From Candidatus Hebobacterum abditum (lineage in GTDB: Bacteria > Armatimonadota > Hebobacteria > Hebobacterales > Hebobacteraceae), in assembly GCA_029821875.1 (NCBI GenBank), contig JALGXW010000010.1, positions 67,859-131,858 of the forward strand: a stretch of DNA of 64,000 bases. The letters run 5' to 3'. The translations under genes were made by a program, and so were the position numbers. Each line of letters starts with the position of its first letter. Position 1 is the stretch's first letter. Below the pieces are notes generated by a model, which was given only the letters and a program-made list of their open reading frames with translations, was not told the DNA's origin and did no database searches. Positions 40,511 through 49,651 of this stretch are shown here, one piece after another.

Positions 40511-43029
40511 GCCACGTGCTGATCTGCGGCGCCGCAGGCTACACAAATGTGGGTGATGACGCTATTCTCCTAGGCATCCTCGCCCAGTTGGGCGAGGCCC
40601 TTCCCGGCCGTCGTCTCCGGGTGGCCGGCGGGCCAGAGTTGGGATCCCTCCTGTGCGACTCCGAGGCCGCACCTATCTCGTACGATGATCGCGCTGAGCT
40701 GGCACGCGCAGTAGAAGAGGCCGACCTCGTGATCCTCGGCGGAGGCGGCCTGCTTTACGACGTCGGCTACGGCGCCGATCTGCAGCGGCTGCTGAGCGAC
40801 CCGCCGGACCGGTATTGGCTATACGAGATGGCGCGGATCGCGGCCGCCTCGGCCGCCGCGGAGCGTCCAGTGATGCTCTACAGCATCGGTGCAGGCCCTC
40901 TGGTCACGACCTCGGCACAACGTGTGGCCAAGTTCGTCTGCGCACAGGCCCGCGCGACCACCCTGCGCGACCAGCAGTCGGCAGATCTCCTGGCATCATG
41001 TTCCGTGCCGAAGGCCCGGCTCCACATCTCGGCCGACCCGGCGATCATGCTGGGGCCCGCCGCCGGCGACGACCTAGCGCAGCGCCTCGGCTTGGCCGGT
41101 CGGCCGCGCCCGTGGATAGCAGTGAATGTTCGCCCGTGGGGGGATAAGAACCAAACCGCGGCGCTCGTGCGCGCAGTGGCGGAGGCTCTCCGCGCGGTCC
41201 GCGGGCGACTCGGCGGCACGGCCATGCTCCTCCCCTTCCAGCGGCTCCACGAGGACGACCTGCCGGTACTGCGGGAGATTGCCGATGCGACTGCCGACTG
41301 CGAGCCCGTCCTCGTTGATGCCCCCCTCGGCCCGGGCGAAGTGACGACCTTGTTCTCCCAGTGCGACGCCGTGATCGGCATGCGGATGCACGCTCTCGTC
41401 TTGGCACTGAGTGCCGGAACGCCCTTCGTCGGCATATCGTATGACTCGAAGGTCGAGGAGTTCGCCGCCGCGGCAGGCGCAGGTGAGTACACTCACTCGG
41501 CCTCAGAAGTCACGGCCGAGTCGCTCGCCGACTCCTGCCAGAGCGTGCTGCAGCAGGCCGAGCTGCGAGGCCGCCTGACCGACGCGAGGGAGAGGATGCG
41601 CGAGTCGGCCGCGACGTCGCCGGAACTCGCGAAGAGCCTGCTCGACACTGGCCGCGTTCCGGCGGCCCGGCCGGCTGCCGTGTCTCCCGCGGAGGCCGGT
41701 CGAATCCGCGTGCTCATGCGCATCAGGCCCGATCACCTCGAGCGACCAGGTGGCGACACGGTCCAGATGAACAAGACGAAGGAACAGCTGGAGGAGCTCG
41801 GCGTCGAAGTGGCGGTGAGCGCCGACGAGTCACCGGATCTGTCTTCGTACGACCTGGTGCACGCCTTCAACCTCGGAAGGCCAGAGGAGCCATCCACGCA
41901 CTGTCGTCAGGCCGCCGAGGCAGGGAAGGCGGTGGCGCTTTCAACGGTCTATTGGGACTTCGCCGAGTTCTGGGAGTGGGGAGACACGGACTACTGGCTG
42001 CTGCCTCGCCCGGAGGAGGGACTGCCCGAGCCACGGATGGCGCCAGTCCCGGGCCCGATCGAGGTGCGGCGCCGGGCCCGACTCGATCAACTCCGGCGCA
42101 ATGCCGTCGACTGCGCGCACGTCTATCTGCCGAACGGGGATGGGGAGGCCGAGCTGCTGTCCGACAGCTACGCCATGGATATGAGCCGCACTGTCGTAGT
42201 GACGAACGCGGTAGATGAGGCCTTCTTCACTGCGAAGCCGGAGGTGTTTGTCGAGAAGTACGGGCTGCGCGACTTCGTCTTGTGCGCCGCCCGGATCGAG
42301 AAGAGGAAGAACCAACTCGCACTGGTGGCGGCTTTGCGAGGCACCGGGCTTCCACTCGTGATGGTCGGGCAGGCGAACCCCCAGGAGTACCTCGACCTGT
42401 GCCGCCGCTACGCCGATGAGAACGTGGTGTTTATCGACGCCGTGAACCACGAGGAACTCGCAAGCGCCTATGCCGCCGCGAAGGTCCATGCTCTGCCAGG
42501 GTGGTTTGAGACGCCCGGTCTCTCCAGCCTGGAGGCCGCCGCCGCCGGACGCAACATCGTTTCGACGGATCGAGGCACGGCGAGGGAGTACTTCGGCGAC
42601 ATGGCGTGGTACTGCGACCCCCGAAGCATCGACTCGATCCGGGAGGCCGTGCTCGCTGCCTACGAGTCGGCTCCTCGGGATGACCTGCGGGCACGTGTCC
42701 GCGAACGCTGCACCTGGCGTCGAGCCGCGGAGAGCACGCTGGCGGGCTATCGCATGGCGCTCGGGCTGCACCAGGAGACGCGAGCGGAGGAGCGGCGCGA
42801 GGCCGCCGTCCTCGCCCTGAGAAGCCACACTGACTACCTCGCAAAGCTCGCCGCTGACCGAGCCTATGAGGCCCAGCGCATGAGGGAGTGGGGGGAGACC
42901 GTGGAGGCCGAACTCAAACGGCTTCAGGAGGAGTTCGGGAGAGTCACCTCCCGGCGACTGCACCGCTGGTCATCGGCCGTTGCACGCGCGGGGTGGGCCG
43001 TGCTGCGGGTGCTTGGAGTGAAGCAGTGA
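40507..43029 (+). CDS. CsaB-like pyruvyltransferase fused to a GT4 glycosyltransferase
   Basis: An 840-residue protein starting at an overlapping GTG. Residues 1-385 match the polysaccharide pyruvyl transferase family: VLICGAAGYTNVGDDAIL, DLVILGGGGLLYD, YSIGAGPL, GMRMHALVLALSAGTPFVGISYDSKV. Residues about 400-770 are a GT4 enzyme (RIRVLMRIRPDH, FVLCAARIEKRKNQLAL, HALPGWFETPGLSSLEAAAAGRNIV). Residues 775-840 form a coiled coil and a Trp/Arg-rich tail (VTSRRLHRWSSAVARAGW) shared with the next protein. Transfer of a sugar and ketal-pyruvate to the same chain would explain the fusion, which is inference. Confidence 0.87.
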   Translation: MSHVLICGAAGYTNVGDDAILLGILAQLGEALPGRRLRVAGGPELGSLLCDSEAAPISYDDRAELARAVEEADLVILGGGGLLYDVGYGADLQRLLSDPPDRYWLYEMARIAAASAAAERPVMLYSIGAGPLVTTSAQRVAKFVCAQARATTLRDQQSADLLASCSVPKARLHISADPAIMLGPAAGDDLAQRLGLAGRPRPWIAVNVRPWGDKNQTAALVRAVAEALRAVRGRLGGTAMLLPFQRLHEDDLPVLREIADATADCEPVLVDAPLGPGEVTTLFSQCDAVIGMRMHALVLALSAGTPFVGISYDSKVEEFAAAAGAGEYTHSASEVTAESLADSCQSVLQQAELRGRLTDARERMRESAATSPELAKSLLDTGRVPAARPAAVSPAEAGRIRVLMRIRPDHLERPGGDTVQMNKTKEQLEELGVEVAVSADESPDLSSYDLVHAFNLGRPEEPSTHCRQAAEAGKAVALSTVYWDFAEFWEWGDTDYWLLPRPEEGLPEPRMAPVPGPIEVRRRARLDQLRRNAVDCAHVYLPNGDGEAELLSDSYAMDMSRTVVVTNAVDEAFFTAKPEVFVEKYGLRDFVLCAARIEKRKNQLALVAALRGTGLPLVMVGQANPQEYLDLCRRYADENVVFIDAVNHEELASAYAAAKVHALPGWFETPGLSSLEAAAAGRNIVSTDRGTAREYFGDMAWYCDPRSIDSIREAVLAAYESAPRDDLRARVRERCTWRRAAESTLAGYRMALGLHQETRAEERREAAVLALRSHTDYLAKLAADRAYEAQRMREWGETVEAELKRLQEEFGRVTSRRLHRWSSAVARAGWAVLRVLGVKQ

Positions 43030-44123
43030 GGCTCACTGTCGTCGTGCCAACCCACAATCGATGTGAGCTACTGGGACGCACAGTGCGCAGCCTCTTGGAG
43101 CAGTCGGCCTCGCCGGCCGACTACGAGATAGTCGTCGTGGACGATGGCTCGACGGATGCCACGAGGCCGGCGGTTGAGTCCGTGGGGGCGCCGGAGGGGC
43201 GGCTTCGGTACTTCGGGCAGGAGAACAAGGGACCGGCGGCTGCTCGCAACCGCGGTGTTCTAGAAGCACGCGGACAGATCATTCTCTTCACAGGCGATGA
43301 CTGCATCCCGGCCGACGACCTCGTCGAGCAGCATCTGCAGGCACACGACGAGTGCGGCGATGTCGGCGTCGTGGGATTGGTGACCTGGCATCCCGAAGTC
43401 GAGAAGACTCCCTTCATGGCCTATCTCGAAACGGGGCCGCAGTTCGGCTTTGGGAAGATCGAGAATCCCAAGGATGTCCCCATCTGGCACTTCTACACGG
43501 CAAACTGCTCCGTGCGGCGACACTGGCTGGAGCAGGTGGAGGGCTTCGACGAGGACTTCAGGCACGCCGCCTTCGAAGATATGGAGGCGGCCTACCGGAT
43601 GAAGAGGCGAGGACTTCGCATCGTCTACCGGCCGAGTGCGAAGACCTATCACCATCATCCGACGACGTTCCAGCAGCATCTCGCAAGACAGCGCCTCACA
43701 GGCATGTCGGCGGCTCTGCTCTACCGGAAGCATCCTGAACTCAAGTTCGAGTTGGGGATCGCGCACGCGGCTCGCATGACAACCGCCCTGAAGTTCTGGG
43801 AGGCCGCCACTGAGTATGCGTTTGCGCTGGGGGTCCGCGAGGGCATCACCGGCCAGAAGCAGCCTGAGTGGGATGAGGTCGAGGCAGTGAGCACAGAGCC
43901 GCGCCGCGCCGAGGCCGGCCGCGCGTGGGTGCGCGAGGTGTTCGGCACGATGGACCCAGACAAGGAAGAGCTGATCGACCTCCGTGCTGAACTGGAGCGG
44001 ACCAAGAAGGAATGGGAGCGCGTCACCTCTCGCCGCCTGTACCGCTGGTGCGAGGGAGTGGCCCGCCTGGGCTGGTCGGTCTTGCACAGGCTCGGCCTGG
44101 GGCGTCGCACAATGGCGGGATAA
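43026..44123 (+). CDS. GT2 glycosyltransferase with shared C-terminal tail
   Basis: A 365-residue GT-A enzyme beginning at an overlapping GTG: LTVVVPTHNRCELLGRTV, EIVVVDDGSTDAT, ILFTGDDCIPADD (DXD-type), WHFYTANCSVRRHWLEQVEGFDEDF and FEDMEAAYRMKRRG. The final 45 residues are a charged helix followed by VTSRRLYRWCEGVARLGWSVLHRLG, nearly the same as the tail of the preceding fusion protein. The tail looks like a membrane-surface or protein-docking helix. No membrane span elsewhere. Confidence 0.9.
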   Translation: MRLTVVVPTHNRCELLGRTVRSLLEQSASPADYEIVVVDDGSTDATRPAVESVGAPEGRLRYFGQENKGPAAARNRGVLEARGQIILFTGDDCIPADDLVEQHLQAHDECGDVGVVGLVTWHPEVEKTPFMAYLETGPQFGFGKIENPKDVPIWHFYTANCSVRRHWLEQVEGFDEDFRHAAFEDMEAAYRMKRRGLRIVYRPSAKTYHHHPTTFQQHLARQRLTGMSAALLYRKHPELKFELGIAHAARMTTALKFWEAATEYAFALGVREGITGQKQPEWDEVEAVSTEPRRAEAGRAWVREVFGTMDPDKEELIDLRAELERTKKEWERVTSRRLYRWCEGVARLGWSVLHRLGLGRRTMAG

Positions 44124-45094
44124 TGCCCAGAGTCTCAGTCGTCGTCCCCAACTACAACGGAGAGCTCCTCCTGCCCGCGTGTCTCAACGCGCTGCGCGCG
44201 CAGACGCTTCGCGACTTCGAGGTCATCGTCTCCGATGACGGCTCCAGCGACGGCTCTGTCGCTCTAGTCTCGCAGGAGTACTCGGAGGCGGTCGTTGTGA
44301 GGTCCGCCACGAATCACGGCTTCTGCCGGGCGGCGAACGCGGGCATGGCGGCCAGCAGAGGCGATTTCGTCGCTCTGCTCAACAACGACGCTGAAGCAGA
44401 TCCTTCTTGCCTGGAAGAGCTGACCGCGGCCATGGAGGAGGATGAGCGGATCGGCATCTGCGCCGCGAAGATGGTCTACCGGGATGATCCCGGCCGAATA
44501 AACTCCGCCGGGCACGCCTGCGGGCCGGACGGAGTGGTCGTCGACATCGGGCGTGGGGAGCGAGACAGCGAGTGGTTCGGGATGGGGCGTGAGGTGCTGG
44601 GCGCCTCCGGCGGTGCCGCCCTGTATCGGCGCCGGATGCTGGCGGAGATCGGTCTGTTCGATCCGGATTTCGCCTTCAGCTTCGAGGACGCTGACCTGAA
44701 TTGGCGGGCCCAATGGGCCGGCTGGCGCGCTCGGTATGTGCCCACGGCCATCGTGAGACACCGGGAGGGCGCGACCCGGGGGATACGCAGCACCCGCGCC
44801 GTGTGCCTTGGCCTGAGGAATGCCGTGCACGTGTGGACGAAGGACTGGCCCGCAGTGTCGCTCCTGCGCCACTTCCTCGGCTTGTGGCACGGACTTCGCC
44901 ATTCGGCCGCGTCGCTGATGCGCCGAGGCCACGGTGGAGCGCTCCCCCAGGCTGTCGGAGGCATCTTCTCTCAGATACCCCTGATGCTGAGGCGGCGGCG
45001 TGAGATCCGGCGTGGCCGGCGGGTGCCTCTGGCGCGGTTTGAAGAACTCCTGGCGATGGGGCTCCAGCACACGCGCAGGCCACGGGAGCATTAG
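44123..45094 (+). CDS. GT2 glycosyltransferase (rhamnosyltransferase-like)
   Basis: A 323-residue GT-A enzyme. VSVVVPNYNGELLLPACL at the start, FEVIVSDDGSSDGS, VALLNNDAEADP (DXD) and FAFSFEDADLNWRAQWAGWRARYV identify the large WbbL/rhamnosyl-type GT2 group. The basic C-terminal 60 residues may bind the membrane surface. Its ATG shares one base with the preceding TAA (TAATG), giving coupled translation. It is followed 3 nt later by a stand-alone half-GT9 protein. Confidence 0.9.
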   Translation: MPRVSVVVPNYNGELLLPACLNALRAQTLRDFEVIVSDDGSSDGSVALVSQEYSEAVVVRSATNHGFCRAANAGMAASRGDFVALLNNDAEADPSCLEELTAAMEEDERIGICAAKMVYRDDPGRINSAGHACGPDGVVVDIGRGERDSEWFGMGREVLGASGGAALYRRRMLAEIGLFDPDFAFSFEDADLNWRAQWAGWRARYVPTAIVRHREGATRGIRSTRAVCLGLRNAVHVWTKDWPAVSLLRHFLGLWHGLRHSAASLMRRGHGGALPQAVGGIFSQIPLMLRRRREIRRGRRVPLARFEELLAMGLQHTRRPREH

Positions 45095-45097
45095 CGG

Positions 45098-45589
45098 ATG
45101 CCGCGCCGTCTCCTCGCCATGAGACTGGTCCCGGCAGACGCGTTCACCGGGCTGCTGCAAGAGCTGCGCCGCAGGGAGCCAGACGCGGAGATAACCGCTC
45201 TGGCGGCGTCTGACCACATCGATGGTGCCAGCGAAGTCATTGACTGGCGCCGGACAGGTGGCCGCCAGCTTGCGACGGAGCTCCGGCGCCGCTGTTTCGA
45301 CGTTGTGGTGCTCGCGCACGGGCAGGATCATTACGCGACGCGCGCCTACTGGAGAGCGGTGCTCCTGGTCTCGCTCACCGGCGCGCGTGAAGTGGTCCTT
45401 TGCGAGGAAGGCCAGCTCGGCCGGCGGCACAGCGTGTTCGCCGGGGCCGGCCGGGCTGTCCTGCAGGCAGTCCAAGAGACCTGTGGTGCGGCATTTGCGC
45501 TACTGGTCCTGCTGCCAGTGGTCCTGATGGCTGTGGTCACTGATCTGGCTGAGGGCACTAGCCTCGCGATCGGCAGGAGGCGCGGTTGA
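45098..45589 (+). CDS. Stand-alone half-GT9 domain with membrane anchor
   Basis: A 163-residue protein. Residues 4-112 follow the half-GT9 pattern: RRLLAMRLVPADAFTGLLQEL, EPDAEITALAAS, LRRRCFDVVVLAHG and VSLTGAREVVL. A hydrophobic helix at about 129-150 and a short basic tail follow. Full GT9 enzymes have 320-350 residues and a second Rossmann domain that binds ADP-heptose; that half is missing, so catalysis alone is unlikely. GGGAG lies 9 nt before the ATG. It may be a membrane tether or acceptor-handling subunit for neighbouring transferases. Confidence 0.65.
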   Translation: MPRRLLAMRLVPADAFTGLLQELRRREPDAEITALAASDHIDGASEVIDWRRTGGRQLATELRRRCFDVVVLAHGQDHYATRAYWRAVLLVSLTGAREVVLCEEGQLGRRHSVFAGAGRAVLQAVQETCGAAFALLVLLPVVLMAVVTDLAEGTSLAIGRRRG

Positions 45590-45646
45590 GCGGACAAAAG
45601 ATAGTCTTGGCCGGAGCTTGTGAACCGGCTGAGTGAGGAGAGCTGA

Positions 45647-46687
45647 ATGAGGATTCTGGTGACGGGCGTCGCCGGCTTCATGGGGGGACATGTGGCCCAG
45701 GGGCTGGCGTCAGTGGGATACGAGGTGGTCGGCATAGACGACCTGAGCGGGGGGTTCGAGGAGAACGTGCCTGAAGGCGTGCACTTCTTTGAGCTCGACT
45801 TGCGGGACAGCGAGAAGACGGAGGCGGTCGTCGGCGAGTACCCGCCCGATGTGCTCTGCCACCTGGCGGCCAACGCCCGCGAGGGTGCCTCCCAGTTTCA
45901 GCCCCGCGACGTGTGCGGCCGGAATCTCATGGCCTACGCGAACGTCCTCGTGCCTGCCATCAGAAGCGGCGTGAAGAAGGTCGTGCTTTACAGCTCAATG
46001 GCCGTCTACGGCGACCAACAGGCTCCTTTCGATGAATGCATGCCGCGCCAGCCGGCCGACATCTACGGTGTGAACAAGACCGCGATGGAGGAGATGACCG
46101 AGATCCTGGCCGACGTGCACGAGTTCATGTACACCACCATTCGGCCCCACAATGTCTTTGGAGAGCGCCAGAGTCTGCAGGATCCCTTCCGCAACGTGGT
46201 CGGGATCTTCATGAACCGGATAATGCGCGGCGAGCCGCTCTACGTGTACGGCGATGGTGAGCAGAAGAGGGCGTTCAGCTACATTGGCGATTCGCTTCCA
46301 GCCTTCCTGCGGGCGGCCGAGCTAAGGCCGGAGCTCGACGGCGAAGTCGTGAACGTGGGTGGCAAGACGCCCATCACCGTGAACGAGCTGATCGAGATCG
46401 TGGGCACCGAATGCGGCGACGTAGTCGAGGTGATCTACCTGCCCGAACGGCCGCGAGAGGTGACGCATGCCTACTCCACGTGGCAAAAGTCCGTAGAGCT
46501 ACTGCGCTACGAGGAGCGCTTCGGCCTGAGAGAGGGGATTCGCCGCATGGCCGAATGGGCGCGCGCGAAGGGGCCTCAGCCGTGGAGCGATGAGCGGCTG
46601 GAGTTGCCAAGTGCGAAGGCACCACACATCTGGCTGACCGAAGAAGACCGACAAGAAGGGATTCCCGGCAAACGAAGCCAGCCGTGA
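45647..46687 (+). CDS. NAD-dependent nucleotide-sugar epimerase/dehydratase
   Basis: A 346-residue extended-SDR enzyme. The NAD motif is TGVAGFMGGHVA (GxxGxxG, residues 6-12), the acid pair is GIDDLSGG, the catalytic Ser segment is LYSSMAVYG and the YxxxK pair is in IYGVNKTAM. RPHNVFGERQ is typical of UDP-glucose 4-epimerase-like enzymes that supply galactose, uronic acid or related donors. GAGGAG lies before the ATG; this is one of the few real gaps in the locus (57 nt). It ends overlapping the next gene by 4 nt. Exact substrate open. Confidence 0.9.
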   Translation: MRILVTGVAGFMGGHVAQGLASVGYEVVGIDDLSGGFEENVPEGVHFFELDLRDSEKTEAVVGEYPPDVLCHLAANAREGASQFQPRDVCGRNLMAYANVLVPAIRSGVKKVVLYSSMAVYGDQQAPFDECMPRQPADIYGVNKTAMEEMTEILADVHEFMYTTIRPHNVFGERQSLQDPFRNVVGIFMNRIMRGEPLYVYGDGEQKRAFSYIGDSLPAFLRAAELRPELDGEVVNVGGKTPITVNELIEIVGTECGDVVEVIYLPERPREVTHAYSTWQKSVELLRYEERFGLREGIRRMAEWARAKGPQPWSDERLELPSAKAPHIWLTEEDRQEGIPGKRSQP

Positions 46688-49641
46688 GCCGACTCCGCGC
46701 GAGCTTGATAATCTCCAGTTGGAACGGCCGACACCTCTTGGAGACGTGTCTTCCGCGCGTTCTGCGCGCCCTTGCTCACGCCGGGGGCAGGCACGAGGTC
46801 ATCGTTGTAGACGACGGCAGCGCCGACGACACGGTCGAGTTCATTCACCGCGAGTTCCCGGAGGTGCGGCTGCTGCCCCTGGCTCGCAACCTGCGCTTCG
46901 CCCGCGCCAACAACGCCGCGGCTCGCGTGGCGGAAGGCGACATCCTCGTCTTCCTGAACAACGATATGCACGTATCCGTGGATTTCCTTTCGCCTCTGCT
47001 CCGCCACTTCGAGAATCCATCTGTCTTCGCCACAACCGCCCGGATCGAGATGCAGCCGCGCCGTGTTGCAGGTGGCCTCATCCAAGAGACAGGACTTGTG
47101 CGGGCCCGATTCGTGGGCGGCTTCTTCGTGCTCCAGCACGAGCATCCGATCACCGAGGAGCCGGTTCGGGTGCTCTATGCCGGTGGGGGCTCCAGCGCCG
47201 TGCGGCGGGACCAGTTCTTCGAACTTGGGGGCTTCGATCGCTTGTTCCGCCCATTCTACTTCGAGGACCTCGACGTGTCCTATCGGGCGCAGAAGAGGGG
47301 CTGGCACGTCGTGTATGAGCCGAAGAGCCGGATGGTGCACATGCACCGCCGCACAAACACCCCGGCGAACTTCCCCGGCCGCTACGTCGATCTGATGTTC
47401 GGCAAGAACAGCTTGCTGTTCACGTGGAAAGTGTTGACCGATTCCCGGCTCGTCCGCCAGCACTTCAGGGCCTTGTGGGCCAGGCTGATGAGGCCGAGTC
47501 TCGACCCGGGGCTCGCCGCAGTCTTCTTCCGAGCGGCGGCCCAGCTGCCGGAACTGGTGCGCTCCCGCCATCGTGCGCGGCGCGGCGAGGCGCTGACCGA
47601 CCAGCAGACCATTGCCCTCGCGGCCGCTGCCCGCGGAGACGAGGCGACAGACGCCGGGAGCATACCATACGCCTCCAGCGGCCGCGGCAAGCGGGTGCTT
47701 GTGGTCGGCTTCTCCCCACTGCCGTTCGAGAAGGAGAGACGCATCGGCGCCCTCTGCTTCCGAACCTGGCACGTCACCCAGGCGATGCTGGCGGCGGGCC
47801 ACGAGGTCACACTGGTCGCCGTTCGGATGTCGGGCGCCTATGAGCAGGAGAGCACTCGTCCCCCGGCACTGCGCTTTCGCGGCAGCCACTTCACCTATTA
47901 CTCGCTCGACCATGCCACCTTCGAGGACGGGCGGATGCTGCGACGGATCTGCGAGCGGGTGGACCCCGAGGCGATCGTGACGGTTCATTCGTACCCAACA
48001 TGGGCTGCCTCTCGGCTGCCATCAGATGCTCCCATGTGGGCCGACCTGAATGGCTATGCCATGACCGAGGCCCAGGCGCAGGCGGCCGTGATCCGGGATG
48101 ACTCGCCTGTGACCGAGGCCTGGAAGTGGGAGCAGGCCGCGCTGGCCAGGGCCGATGTCTTCTCCGTGGTGTCCGTGCGTCAGAAGTTCGCGCTCATCGG
48201 AGAGCTTGCCGCCGTCGGCCGGCTCACGAGTGGCAACTACGGAGACGACCGCGTCCACTACATGCCGAACGCGATCGATCCCGAGCCGTATCGCCATGCG
48301 CGACGGGCCTTGCGCGGGACAGTCGTCGGCGAGGGCGACTTCGTGGTCCTCTGGGCCGGGGGCTACAACACGTGGACCGACGTCGACACGCTCTTCGGGG
48401 GGCTGACCGCGGCGATGCGGGAGGAGCCCCGTCTCCGGTTTGTCTCGCTCGGCGGCGCCATGCCCGGCCGAGACGAAACGACCTACTACCGGTTCAGGCG
48501 ACTGGTGGATGAGAGCGACCTCGCGGATCGTTTTGTCTTCGCGGGGTGGGTGCCCACTGACGACGTGCCCAATTACTACTTCGAGAGCGACGTTGGTATC
48601 AACATCGACCGCTACAGCTACGAGATGCTCATCGGATGTAGGTATAGGATACTGGACATGCTGCGCGCCGGGCTGCCTGTGGTCACAACGCTCGGCACCG
48701 AGATCAGCCATCTGGTCGAACACGAACGGCTCGGCGCTACCTTCGCGCCGGGAGACGCACAGGGGCTCAAGGGCGCTCTGCTCGAGCTGGCGCGAGACGA
48801 ACCACGGCGTCGCCGATCCGCGACCCGCGCGCGAGACTACGTCCTCAAGAATCGACTCGCCGAAACCGTGATGCGTCCGCTGAAGGAGTGGACGGCCGAC
48901 CCGAGGCCCTCGGCCGACCGTCTCCGGGCGCCGAGGAGCGAACCCGCGCTCTGGCAGCCCCGCAGCTTCGCGGGGCGGCTCGGGAAGGCCTTGGAGACGC
49001 GCGGCCTCCGAGGCGGAATCGGCGAGGTGGCGCGACTCTTGGCGAGCGGCCTCGCGGAACTGCTCAGCAGGGCATTCGTGCGGAGGCGAGCAGTCAGACC
49101 CTGGGGGCTGGATCCGCGGGAGCCCCCGCACACCACTCTCGTCATCCGCGCCACCGATCTGAGCACCACGACCCAGGCGGTGCGGCGCGTCCAGCAGGGC
49201 TATCCGGCCGCTGAGATCGCGGTCCTAGTGCCGGAGTCACTCGCCGAGGAGACGCGGTACGAGGCGGACGCCGACATCATCCCGGCCGCGAGGTTAGAGG
49301 GTTGCGGCTACCGGGTGAGCAGCGGCTTGGTGAACGCGCTGCGCGAGCGCAGGTTCGACACCGTGGTCGTGGCCGGCGAGGGGAATCGCCGGGCAGAAGC
49401 GTTGGCCCTCCTGTGCGGCGCAGACAGGCGAGTGGAAGTGCGGCACGATGGCGCAGCCCATGTCTTCTGGATCGCTCCGTACAAGCCCCTTGCCGCGGTT
49501 CTGGGCATCGTCGTGGGCGCGGTCGAGAAACTCATACTCACCACACTCGTGGGCCTGATCTGGGGAAGCCTCGCGGCGGAAGGCCGTCTGTGGAGCCTCC
49601 GTCGCCGCCTGGGCGTCGGAGGTGGTCAAGCGCACAACTAG
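46684..49641 (+). CDS. GT2-GT4-half-GT9 triple fusion
   Basis: A 985-residue protein starting at an overlapping GTG. Residues 1-300 are a GT2 domain (LIISSWNGRHLLETCLPRV, EVIVVDDGSADDT, ILVFLNNDMHVS, YFEDLDVSYRAQKRGW). Residues about 338-735 are a GT4 domain (LVVGFSPLPFEKERR, FVVLWAGGYNTWTDVDTL, RFVSLGGAMPG, VGINIDRYSYEMLIGCRYRILDMLRAGLPVVTT). Residues about 815-985 are a half-GT9 unit (TTLVIRATDLSTT, RRFDTVVVAGEG, ALLCGADRRVEV) with a membrane helix near 945-965. Two sugar additions may be made by one polypeptide held at the membrane. Confidence 0.87.
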   Translation: MSRLRASLIISSWNGRHLLETCLPRVLRALAHAGGRHEVIVVDDGSADDTVEFIHREFPEVRLLPLARNLRFARANNAAARVAEGDILVFLNNDMHVSVDFLSPLLRHFENPSVFATTARIEMQPRRVAGGLIQETGLVRARFVGGFFVLQHEHPITEEPVRVLYAGGGSSAVRRDQFFELGGFDRLFRPFYFEDLDVSYRAQKRGWHVVYEPKSRMVHMHRRTNTPANFPGRYVDLMFGKNSLLFTWKVLTDSRLVRQHFRALWARLMRPSLDPGLAAVFFRAAAQLPELVRSRHRARRGEALTDQQTIALAAAARGDEATDAGSIPYASSGRGKRVLVVGFSPLPFEKERRIGALCFRTWHVTQAMLAAGHEVTLVAVRMSGAYEQESTRPPALRFRGSHFTYYSLDHATFEDGRMLRRICERVDPEAIVTVHSYPTWAASRLPSDAPMWADLNGYAMTEAQAQAAVIRDDSPVTEAWKWEQAALARADVFSVVSVRQKFALIGELAAVGRLTSGNYGDDRVHYMPNAIDPEPYRHARRALRGTVVGEGDFVVLWAGGYNTWTDVDTLFGGLTAAMREEPRLRFVSLGGAMPGRDETTYYRFRRLVDESDLADRFVFAGWVPTDDVPNYYFESDVGINIDRYSYEMLIGCRYRILDMLRAGLPVVTTLGTEISHLVEHERLGATFAPGDAQGLKGALLELARDEPRRRRSATRARDYVLKNRLAETVMRPLKEWTADPRPSADRLRAPRSEPALWQPRSFAGRLGKALETRGLRGGIGEVARLLASGLAELLSRAFVRRRAVRPWGLDPREPPHTTLVIRATDLSTTTQAVRRVQQGYPAAEIAVLVPESLAEETRYEADADIIPAARLEGCGYRVSSGLVNALRERRFDTVVVAGEGNRRAEALALLCGADRRVEVRHDGAAHVFWIAPYKPLAAVLGIVVGAVEKLILTTLVGLIWGSLAAEGRLWSLRRRLGVGGGQAHN

Positions 49642-49651
49642 GGAGGGATGT

